Shown here piece after piece: positions 35,301 through 47,300 of a stretch of DNA of 64,000 bases. Each line of letters begins with the position of its first letter. Positions within the stretch are counted from its first letter, which is position 1. The DNA is from Ancylostoma caninum (Eukaryota > Nematoda > Chromadorea > Rhabditida > Ancylostomatidae): assembly GCA_037903475.1 (NCBI GenBank), contig JBAJFG010000492.1, positions 1,488,001 to 1,552,000 on the forward strand. Reading direction: 5' to 3'. Below the pieces are notes generated by a model. That model saw only the letters and a program-made list of their open reading frames with translations, was not told the DNA's origin and did not search any database. Made by a program: the position numbers and the translations under genes.

Positions 35301-38300
35301 TGCAAAAGAGTGTCCATTTCCTCACAAAATTAACGGTGTTCCGCTTCGCAGTAGAGACCCTATCGTAACAGTACTAAATATCCTCATGATATGAAATGAA
35401 TATATACTCGTGATCAGCACATCAAGTAACTCAGAGAGGCGAAATTTGGGCAAAATTTTTGATTTTGATATTTCTGTGACGAAAATAGCCAAGTAGTAGC
35501 TGAAGATTTGTGAGTGGTTGAAGATTGTAAAGGTACAACAGCAGAATATTAGGGAAACAAAGCCATTTTCTCCACGCCAGGAGAAATCCGAGCCAGCCGA
35601 GTTTCAGCAAGGCGCGCATACGGTGGATTTCAATAATGTCAGTCAGGGAGACAGTGGCTTCTGATTCGAACGTAGACCCCCTAAGAAACCGGAGCTCTAG
35701 ACGAGTATCTTAGACCAGTCGGTTATCTCACCCCATAAAATCTTCAAGAACACTAAACATAGCTACGACGGCCCAGCACGACAACGCAAGATAGCGATTC
35801 CACCGCTCGGCGCAGTCGCACCGCTGTGCGTCAGCAAGTCAGTAAACTCGCGACAGTCATCGACGGGCACTGTAAATAGTACAGACTCCTACCTTGCTCT
35901 TCACACATTTCAGCAGCGAAGGCATTGTAACAGCAGCGGAGCTGCGCACAGCATCCATAAAAGAGAATTGCAAATTCTCCATGCATACCTCAGTGACCTC
36001 ATCGACATATGGTACGAACTCCTCTGAAGTCAAAGGTTGATTTAATTGGTTGAAAGATTAAATGAAAATTCTGAAAGTACCTTCCAAGGCCGCAGCATAA
36101 TGCGCAAGCCAAGAACATGCATCTGCTTTTTTTTCGAGCACAACAGAACAAACTCCATATGTCTTGTTCCCATTCTTATGATATAACCACAACGGATTTT
36201 TTTCTTGCAACTCATCCTCTTGAAAGAAAAAGTCAACTCTTAAAATCGAAGCAACAAGAAATCAGAAAGCGAAATCAACGGATTTGTATCATTGTGAGAG
36301 GAAATGGGGCGTTACCAGGCAAAGTGATTGACGCACTACCCGGGCCTCAGCCAGCCTGCCGAGTCTCGCTGGGCTCCCCTTGTCTCCGCCGAGCGGAGAC
36401 ACGACTGAACATCGATGCTCAACCAGCGGCTTATGTACACTTCCCAGGGGGCGTGTCGCCACGTGGCAAGGAGCAGGCCGAACGCAGGTTGAACTGCACC
36501 ACAGTTCATCGGGCAAAAAACGCAGCCGAAACACGTTGTTTGCTGCTTTTAGCGTACGGAATGCAGCAGTTCTTCCTCTTGCAGCAATGTCTGCCTTCCA
36601 TTTCTTGGCGATGTGGCTTGCCAGTTTGTGCTGCGTTTGCTTTATCCAGTTATCTGAGATATGAGTATGCCCTGTCACGCCCGATTTTTCGTCACGATGA
36701 TACACGCCCGCAGACAACGTATGGGTATTTCAGAACGAAGACCCCGTTCAAATCTGTGCAAATCCACCAATAAAATGTCAAGCTAAAGTATACAACTCAC
36801 CAGCAAAAACGGCTACTCGAGGTCTGTAGGATGCCATTTCAACAACACTACCCATAATCAAAGGCAGATACGGAGCGAACTCTTTACCGAGCACCTACAA
36901 TAAGTTCATACCTTGAGCACTCCTTCCAGCCAGAACTTCCATCATACGTAGTGATAAAATCTTCAACAATCACCCTGCAGATCCTGCTCCACCCGCCTAT
37001 AATGTAGAAGTAGAGAGGATCGTCTGCGCTCATGTTCGGTATCTGGTCCTTGAATAGTTCGACGACGGCAAGCCCATCTTTACGGAATTTCTCCCTCCCG
37101 ACGGCTTCACCAATTAGAGAAAGAGATTCTATTGTTTTTCCACGAAGCGTCTAACATTATTATTAAGCAATCCGTATATAAACGAGATGAAAAGTTCTGT
37201 AATGAAGAGTGTTCATGACTAACCTTGTACTCGTCTGATGTACAATTTACAAGAATGAATTTCAAACGGGGAACCAGGAGCCCATAGTAGTCCGTGAGCA
37301 ACTCCAGGCTTGCCTGGGCCACCGATCCTATCGCGGAGACGATCTGTTAATTGAAAAAAAAGGAAACTCGAACCCTTCGAAAACTGACAAATAATAAAAA
37401 AAATACTTCTGGAAATTCAAACCTGCTCGTAATATCGCCTTAGTCCAGGCGTCCGTAGACGTTTGTGTGCAGCTTTAAGAACTTTTTTGAAGGTATTCAT
37501 AATGTCAGGTAAGTGGGAGGTAATAATCTCAATCTGAAATAAAGGGCTCAATACATTGTAACCTTTTACAAAGCTAAATTAAGCGGCAGCTAAAAAGGAG
37601 CAGATTTAAACTACTCTAAAAAGGAAAAGCTATGCTGTAACACAGTGGGGCATATACTCCCAAAAAAAACCTCTCAATTGTACTTTTTCTAACGTTTAAT
37701 ACTGCCAGGCTTTTAGGCACTATTTCACACTAGGAGCACCAAAATTTTCGACTTTTTTTCCGCCGAAACTCTGTATAGGTGGGTTGAAGTGCTAAACACG
37801 AATATTGTATCTATTTGGTTCCGTAACCCCATTTTTGTAGAGTTACGGTAGGTACACGGCAGATACGGTATTTTACAGGATGCTCTCAAATTTTGCATAG
37901 AGGGGTTGTTCTAGGCGCTGATCACGACTGTCGACATTATTTTGAGTGATATCTTCGCTTTCTACTCAAAACCGGCACTTCCCCCGAATTTAATACCGTA
38001 CTCCTACCATATCCCCGCGGAATTGGGGTTACGGTACGGATGGATGTGTTCGGCACCTCAAATAACCCTCCTCTGCAAAATTTGATCGAATTCCATGAGG
38101 TACCATACCTGGGGTAACTCTAAAGAAATGAGGTTACGGCACAAAATGAATACGAAATTCGTGTTCAGTACCTCAAATAACCCACCTACACAAAATTTCA
38201 GCGGAAAAAAATTCTTGAAAGTTTTGGAGCCACTAATGTGGAGTAATGTTGTGTTTTTTTTTGCTCTTTTGTTTTCTTTTGCTATCGATTATCTCCGAAA

Positions 38301-41300
38301 ATGATCCACTTATCCTTGCCTGAATGATATTTTTGTTATCGCAAACATACATATAAGTGCGAGCCCAACTCCACGAGGATGAAGGGAATAAGTCTTCTTC
38401 TCGGACGCCTAGGACAAGGTCCTTTCCATAACACTGGTGAATTCACGGGAGGATCTTTCTGCTTAATTTCCCGTAAATAGATAGCTAGGGAACGGAACAA
38501 CAACTAAGATCCGTACTTGTACTGCTTTGAGAATGTAAATAATAACACAATTTTTGACATTATTTACCTTTTTGCTTCTATATGTCAAAGCATAGTTTGT
38601 AATCTCACCTCGTTGTGACAGACATCAAAAAATTCCTTGAAGATACAAGTCGCATATACAGCCAAGCGTACGCATGAAATATCGTTCATTGCACTTAGTA
38701 GTGATGGCACAATCTACAACCTTCACAATGATGTGTAATAAGGGAAGCCTTAAGGATTAATGCACTCATCCGTACAATTTCGTGGCAGTTCCTGTGCAAT
38801 ATTGGAGCGAAACATGACGACATTCGGCGAATTGCACGAAAAGCAGCATAGCGCACACGAGGATGCTTGAAACAAAAGAAGCAACAATGAAATAATGAAA
38901 TAAAAATATTATCAACAAAATCAAAGCTTTTAACTACCGACTAAGTCATTGAGTTGATTCAAAAGTTTTATCCTTTTGTGCACCTTTACTAGAAAATTAA
39001 ATAACTTGACGGCAATGCAATCTGTCTTTGCTCGGCGCAACTGGACCAAGACACCCTTTCCCTGAAGTGTTTTTCTTTGGTTGAAAATTGTTTCAAAAAA
39101 AGTGGTGATTTTTGGTATATAGGAAAAGGGCGGTGGTACACGCAGGGAAAGCCCCCCCCCCCCAAGAAGGGTCGCCAAATTTTTAAAATTACTTTACTAT
39201 ACAAATAAAAATCTTGTACTGGTTTGTTATTTAGTTGTTTACTCTTAGCATTATTTTTTTGAATAATTTTTATTAATTTTATTTTCCATCTGGGTACCCA
39301 AGGCGGCGGAGACCCCACTTTCTTTCCCACGCCCCCCCCCCCCATCCGCCCACTTTCTGCGTCCGCCACTGATATATCTACTAACTATATAATTCACACT
39401 TCATGACTCCGTCCGTACGCAACTTTCGCCAAGGACTATGGGGAAGTGAGAGGGCACAGATATTCTTGAAACAAGACTAAACACGTATTCACCTGCTCAG
39501 AAGTTGAAGACATCAATGAGACGAGAGTAACCATGACTTTACGTGGCAGAACCGGAGTGGTGGACTGAGGAGCAGTGATCTCGTTGACTGCCCACAATAT
39601 TAACAAGAAGAAATGCTACGAATTGAGCCCAAAAGCAGGTGTGAGGGGCGGTAGGTGATTCACGAAATTGGGTCTTATGGATAGGGTAAAACATGTGAGA
39701 GAAGCCAACGTACAAGGTTAGAGATATCATGAACTCTAAGGATATCATGAATTAAGTCCTATTGCAACCGAAAAGCGCAAAAAACTCCACTGTTCAGGAG
39801 GATATTGTGAGGTGAAGTTAACTTAATAGTGAAGGGGATCTACTCGAGAGCCGCCCGATGTACACGGAATGGTCAGCTTGAGGCGGGTATAAACGTGGCT
39901 CAAGAATTTGATGCTTCCGCAACACTAGTATTTGACAAGATGAGGAAAAAAACACTAGGTTTATGTAGGGCATTGGTGTTAACGCTATGAAGCGGTACGG
40001 GATAAATATGGTCCAAGAACTAGGAGGGATCAAGGCTTCCTGTAAAAACCGATGCCATAACGTTAGAGCAGCAGAATTGAAGCGCAGTAACTAATCTAAC
40101 ATTTACTTTCTCGATGGCCTCATGAATATCTTCCAATGGAATAAGAAAATCGTGCGAGCGAAGCTATCACTCGAACAAGCCTGAAAGGCCGGCGTCAGCC
40201 GGGCGTTGTTCTGCTTTTGGAAGCCAACGAACGTTTTTATTGCACCTTCCATTTGGGGAAATGTTTGTTTACAAGAAGAGAAAGCTAAGCTCACCACGTC
40301 GTTCAAGTAAGGTACAATCTTCTGGACGTACTCCTCGACATGAGGCTCTATGGCCCTCTTGCATCCTCCGAAAATCGCAGAGATGCCCACCAGCGCTGCA
40401 TGGCGCTCGCGCCAGTCCGCTCAAATTGATCTATTACACTGCTGCCAAGATTACGCCAGGAATCAACGTATTTACTCCAGTTACAGTTGGCGTCGATGAG
40501 GGTGTGTTTTGTGCTGCCTCGTGAAGCACGTGACGCGACCACGCCGCTCGCGCCATAATCATCTCCGTGACAGCAAACCATAGGGTTTTCTTGATAGTTA
40601 ATTAGTTTTTTTTTAATAGTTAACATGAAATACGGCGGAAATCTGTAAAGAAAATCCTGATTTGCCCCTACAGCGCCGATCCCAGCGCGAGCGGCGCGGC
40701 AGTGCCTTGAACTTTCCGTGTTTGCGGAAAACGCATCACCATCGACGCTAACTGTGCGTATATACCTGAACTCCGCATCTCATCAAATAAAGAGAGGAAC
40801 GGTAGTAGCATCATCTTCCCATGCAGTGAACGTGAAATTCGATCGAGCGCGGACTTGCCAATGGCGATCGTCCTTGAAATTGTCAAACTTAGTTGAAACG
40901 AGAGAAAGTATCATACGGTTAGAAATTTACGTAAATTTAGATAAGACTACGTAAATTGTTATTCCTCCTAATATTCAGAAATGGGTAATTGAATCATAGC
41001 AGATCAGATGTGCGGCCAATGCTGTCCTTTGTGACCCATTCATTTCTTATGTACAGATAGGGACCAGTGTTGGTGGAAAAGTGTAAGCAAATCAATATAT
41101 TTGAATATTTGACCAACCATTCCTTTTTTTCAACATCTGCGTCGTCAAGCCATTCGTCGAGGTCCAACACGTACTGGGTCATGAGACACAACACAGCTGC
41201 CACTGAATTATTTTATGGGTTATTAGAAAGCCCTTTTTTTAGTCCAAAGGCACATCATTCATAGAAATAGTAGAGCCTATTTCTACATATTCAATTCGGC

Positions 41301-44300
41301 TCCTTGGCAAGTGTCAAGGCTGGCAGCGTTCATCGCTGGACCCATCTCCTCACGAACGCTGCGGTCTTTCGAACACTGTGTTGAGGAAGAGTTTGGAATA
41401 CGTTGCTGGTACAGTTGAACAACTTTCCGTCCCCTATCAGTGCTCTATTATTCTGTCAGTGTTCTACTCTTGTCTTTATCGCATTTTGGGCATTTCAACT
41501 TGGTGCCATGCGTTTGCATTGCTAATTTGTTCGAGGATTTTCAGCACAGATTTTAGAGTTTAGCATGCTCAAGTTCAGTCTGGTACCTAGTCGGAATTCC
41601 CACATTGCGATAAAGACAAGAACAGAACACTGACAGAATAATGGAGCAGTGACAGAAGACGGAACGGTGTTCAACCGAACCAACTATCTAATCCAAACTC
41701 TTCCCCAACTCAGAGTTCGAAAGACCGCAGCGTTCGGGAGTAGATGGGTACAGCAGTGAACGCTGCCATCCTTGTCGTGACGGCCAAGGATTCAAATTGA
41801 ATATGTAGAAACCGAGCCAGAGCGCCGCTTCGCGGCGCTCTGACTCGGACCCATGTGCCACGTTACCTCCGGGCTAGGTAAACTCTGGGAAAAAAACTTT
41901 CCCGAGCCAGAGCGCCGCTTCGCGACGCTCTGACTCGGACCCATGTGCCACGTTACCTCCGGGCTAGGTAAACTCTGGGAAAAAAACTTTCCCGAGCCAG
42001 AGCGCCGCTTCGCGACGCTCTGACTCGGACCCATGTGCCACGTTACCTCCGGGCTAGGTAAACTCTGGGAAAAAAACTTTCCCGAGCCAGAGCGCCGCTT
42101 CGCGGCGCTCTGACTCGGACCCATGTGCCACGTTACCTCCGGGCTAGGTAAACTCTGGGAAAAAAACCCCGAGCCAGAGCGCCGCTTCGCGGCGCTCTGA
42201 CTCGGACCCGTGTGCCACGTTACCTCCGGGCTAGGTAAACTCTGGGAAAAAAACTTTCCCGAGCCAGAGCGCCGCTTCGCGGCGCTCTGACTCGGACCCG
42301 TGTGCCACGTTACCTCCGGGCTAGGTAAACTCTGAAAAAAAAAACCCCGAGCCAGAGCGCCGCTTCGCGGCGCTCTGACTCGGACCCGTGTGCCACGTTA
42401 CCTCCGGGCTAGGTAAACTCTGGGGAGCCAGAGCGCCGCTTCGCGGCGCTCTGACTCGGACCCGTGTGCCACGTTACCTCCGGGCTAGGTAAACTCTGAA
42501 AAAAAAAACCCCGAGCCAGAGCGCCGCTTCGCGGCGCTCTGACTCGGACCCGTGTGCCACGTTACCTCCGGGCTAGGTAAACTCTGAAAAAAAAAACCCC
42601 GAGCCAGAGCGCCGCTTCGCGGCGCTCTGACTCGGACCCGTGTGCCACGTTACCTCCGGGCTAGGTAAACTCTGGGAAAAAAACCCCGAGCCAGAGCGCC
42701 GCTTCGCGGCGCTCTGACTCGGACCCGTGTGCCACGTTACCTCCGGGCTAGGTAAACTCTGGGAAAAAAACTTTCCCGAGCCAGAGCGCCGCTTCGCGGC
42801 GCTCTGACTCGGACCCGTGTGCCACGTTACCTCCGGGCTAGGTAAACTCTGGAAAAAAGGAACCCCGAGCCAGAGCGCCGCTTCGCGGCGCTCTGACTCG
42901 GACCCGTGTGCCACGTTACCTCCGGGCTAGGTAAACTCTGAAAAAAAAGGAACCCCGAGCCAGAGCGCCGCTTCGCGGCGCTCTGACTCGGACCCGTGTG
43001 CCACGTTACCTCCGGGCTAGGTAAACTCTGAAAAAAAAACCCCGAGCCAGAGCGCCGCTTCGCGGCGCTCTGACTCGGACCCGTGTGCCACGTTACCTCC
43101 GGGCTAGGTAACTCTGAAAAAAAAGGAACCCCGAGCCAGAGCGCCGCTTCGCGGCGCTCTGACTCGGACCCGTGTGCCACGTTACCTCCGGGCTAGGTTA
43201 ACTCTGAAAAAAAAACCCCGAGCCAGAGCGCCGCTTCGCGGCGCTCTGACTCGGACCCGTGTGCCACGTTACCTCCGGGCTAGGTAACTCTGAAAAAAAA
43301 GGAACCCCGAGCCAGAGCGCCGCTTCGCGGCGCTCTGACTCTGACCCGTGTGCCACGTCACCTCCGGGCTAGGTTAACTCTGAAAAAAAAGGAACCCCGA
43401 GCCAGAGCGCCGCTTCGCGGCGCTCTGACTCGGACCCGTGTGCCACGTTACCTCCGGGCTAGGTAAACTCTGAAAAAACTCGGACTCCGTGTGCCACGTT
43501 ACCTCCGGGCTAGGTAAAGTCTGAAAAAAAGAGCCCCGAGCCAGAGCGCCGCTTCGCGGCGCTGTGACTCGGACCCGTGTGCCACGTTACCTCCGGGCTA
43601 GGTAAACTCTGAAAAAAAGAACCCCCGAGCCAGAGCGCGGCTTCGCGGCGCTCTGACTCGGACCCGTGTGCCACGTTACCTCCGGGCTAGGTAAACTCTG
43701 AAAAAAAGAACCCCGAGCCAGAGCGCCGCTTCGCGGAGCTCTGACTCGGACCCGTGTGCCACGTTACCTCCGAGTAAGGTAAAAGGAACCCCGAGCCAGA
43801 GCGCCGCTTCGCGGCGCTCTGACTCGGACCCGTGTGCCACGTTACCTCCGGGCTAGGTAAACTCTGAAAAAAAGGAACCCCGAGCCAGAGCGCCGCTTCG
43901 CGGCGCTCTGACTCGGACCCGTGTGCCACGTTACCTCCGGGCTAGGTAAACTCTGGAAAAAAAAACCCCGAGCCAGAGCGCCGCTTCGCGGCGCTCTGAC
44001 TCGGACCCGTGTGCCACGTTACCTCCGGGCTAGGTAAACTCTGAAAAAAAAAACCCCGAGCCAGAGCGCCGCTTCGCGGCGCTCTGACTCGGACCCGTGT
44101 GCCACGTTACCTCCGGGCTAGGTAAACTCTGGGAAAAAAACTTTCCCGAGCCAGAGCGCCGCTTCGCGGCGCTCTGACTCGGACCCGTGTGCCACGTTAC
44201 CTCCGGGCTAGGTAAACTCTGGGAAAAAAACTTTCCCGAGCCAGAGCGCCGCTTCGCGGCGCTCTGACTCGGACCCGTGTGCCACGTTACCTCCGGGCTA

Positions 44301-47300
44301 GGTAAACTCTGGGAAAAAAACTTTCCCGAGCCAGAGCGCCGCTTCGCGGCGCTCTGACTCGGACCCGTGTGCCACGTTACCTCCGGGCTAGGTAAACTCT
44401 GGGAAAAAAACTTTCCCGAGCCAGAGCGCCGCTTCGCGGCGCTCTGACTCGGACCCGTGTGCCACGTTACCTCCGGGCTAGGTAAACTCTGGAAAAAAAA
44501 CTAGAGCCAGAGCGCCGCTTCGCGGCGCTCTGACTCGGACCCGTGTGCCACGTTACCTCCGGACTAGGTAAACTCGAGAAAATCACTGTCATCCACACGA
44601 AGCGCAGCTTCGCCGCGCTTCGCGGATGACAGTGATTTTCTGCGAAGCTGCGTAGCTCCTAAACGGTTTGGAGGTTAACTCTTATTATGTTCAATATAAA
44701 GAGCTTCTACATGGTCCTTTATATGAGTAGCAACACAGGTCTTCACGTGGTCAAGTCGTTTTCATTTGGGATAGCGCTGAAAGTCGAAATTGTTATGGTT
44801 CGGGCACAATTAGCTTTTAACAGGAATAAATTGCGTAAATGTTCTTTTCCTATTTTGTAAGCACAATATTATGCTCATGGAGTGTATCATTTGTTCCCCT
44901 GACCGTTTATTTCCAATTGCTATTACTACTTGATGCTTTAGAAGGAGTGCAGCGAAAATTTCCGTACAACTCTGCTGTATTTGGATGATTCACGGCTCTG
45001 ATTGCGAAATCACACTTGCTTCATCAGTGGTTCTCCCATTCTGCTTCAAGGATCCAAGATATTCCGTTTTCGTTGCAGATTAGATGTCCTAATTGAAGAT
45101 TTCCATGTTGTACACATACATATACATGGGCGTGTCATTGGGCGTGTCAATTTTCGCATTTGAGCCCGTGGCGGCGGGCAAAAGAGGTGGGGCGAAGCGG
45201 GTGGATCAATGACAGCGTGACCTGTCATTCCTCGCGTGGCGATGGGGGGGGGGGGTCTGCGCTTTATATAGAGTAAGATAGTCTTTACTCATAGAAATTC
45301 TTGCTTTTGAGATGTGAGATGCAAAAAAACGGCTAAACGATGAGCCAATTTGCACATGTTTGGACATTTTGGCCACTTGTGACACCAATCTTTGAGGAGG
45401 GATGCAAGAATGTCAGAGTGCAACTCCCTACACCTTTAATCGTATAGAAAACATCCCCGATTCCTTTGATTTTTCGTATGTTTCGTGCTATTTCACCATT
45501 ACACGTGGGCTTACGTCCCTCAAAACCCGCAACTGAACAAGATCTTAAGATGAATAGTTGAGCGGGTTCTGCCCTAAACACGTTCGCGAGAATGTGCACG
45601 ACCGGTCGATCACAAACGCATGCGCAAAGGCAGTACCCGTCGAAATCCTCGACTCCGAATTAAACCGCCACTAGCAATACACATTGTTAACAAATCGCAA
45701 ATGTTTAATGAAAACAAAGAATCACGACTCACTTGCGAAGAAATGCAAATCGAAACCGCGAACACACTTGCCTTGCATGCGCCAGCGCACACAGTCCGCG
45801 GTCACAAGCACGTGTCACTTCCGAGTGGCGGGACCCACGAGTGTCAAAGGGAGCGCGCCCAGTAGCAGGGGAACAGCACTCCGATCTGGCGAATTTTTCG
45901 TGTGCTTTGCGCCATTTCACCTTGTTGTGGCTGATGGCTTGTTGCCAGGAGGGACTCTGTTATCGGCAGGCAGGAGACCGATGATCTCCCTAGGTGGCGT
46001 GGAGATCTCCCGTCCGGATAGATCGCAAGGAAGTGCGATGGCGGGAAACAGAGATGTATATAAGGCCCTAGGATTGAGCCTTAGCTGTCCATGGAGTCAG
46101 CCAAAGCCCGCAGCCGCCCCGCCTACTGTATTCTCTTCTAATAAACTATTACTGTCTGGTGTGAGGTACAGAAGTACTGGTTGGAATTACCCTCGAAGGA
46201 AGAGAGGGTTGAGGTTGCGGGTCGCAAGAAAGAGACCCTAGAGGGAAGTTGACAGTTTGTGTGCCCGGAGACAGGCGGGGACACAACACACCTGTTGGAT
46301 ATGAGTTCTAGATCCCCTAAAACCCCAGTCCCATTGTGCAGTGTACAATGTACATGTATACATTGTATATACAGCATTCCTATCCGTATACCACTTACTA
46401 CTGCTACTTTAAGCGAGCGTGCGTGCGTAGCGCATACCAAAACGGAAGTGTTAATGACCCCAGGTAGAGTTCAAAGCAGCTATGACGGAAAGTTCTATTC
46501 TTATTTAAAAGTTGTACTTGTACTGCCAACATAAACAACCGTGAAAGGGACAGGAGAGACGCTTAATTACGCTGGCGCTATCCTTCACGTGGAGCTTAGC
46601 ATCTTGTGTCGCCGTTGTCGGCGACTATAGCAACGATGCATATTGATTGGTTCCGGTGGCCACCAGTCTCGTCTTTCGCTGTCGCCGACAATGGCGACGC
46701 AGGGTTCCATACTCCACATGGAGTATAGCAATCACTTTTGCAAAAATATGCCGTGGCGTCTAGTGTGATGAGGCAACAGACCTAACACATGGTGGATGGA
46801 GAACGCACAGGACAGTCGTGCTCATATGGTATAGGGTATAAAGAGTTCACAACATCACAGAGTACAATAAAGTGCCACAAACTATTGCACATCCTGACAT
46901 AGTGGTGTTGATGTGTCGTGCTTCATTCACAGCTTTGATATCAAAATAAGCCCTCACGCGTTAAAGGCATAAAAACAGTAAAGGAACGTGCCGCGAATGC
47001 TGTTTCTAGATGTTCGAAATTGTGCAGAGATTTGTAAATCACAAAATTCACTTACCGATGAAGTCAGTTTCATAGGCGTACCTCTTCTTGAACACTGCAG
47101 TTGATTTTTTACAAATTGTAACGAGAACCTCGACGGCAAGTTGGCGGTAAGGCACACCTTTTGCGGGGTTGGAAACACACTACAAATTTGGATGTTAGGT
47201 AAGGTGTTACTTAAGTGAGGCATGTTACTATTCCACTTTTAAATTCACGGAAAATTCGAGAAAATGTTTGAAGCCTTGTACGTGGAGGTTATCTGAAACG

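Noticed and set aside
36117..36773. 218-residue plus-strand frame and overlapping minus-strand frame
   Set aside because: Both strands are open because of GC-rich sequence; no domains, and it lies in an importin intron.
39492..39563. Candidate 24-codon exon with acceptor CTCCTCAG and donor GTGAAT between exons 10 and 11
   Set aside because: Direct joining gives LNDVHPRVRYAA, as in the family; including it would add an unmatched insert.
41792..43929. Minus-strand frames with SAAKRRSGSG-type repeats
   Set aside because: They arise from the 90-bp satellite units; they break wherever unit length changes and have no splice or start context.
41814..44577. CRISPR-like repeat/spacer array
   Set aside because: The spacers are themselves repeated sequence, the units are contiguous satellite, and the setting is a eukaryotic intron.
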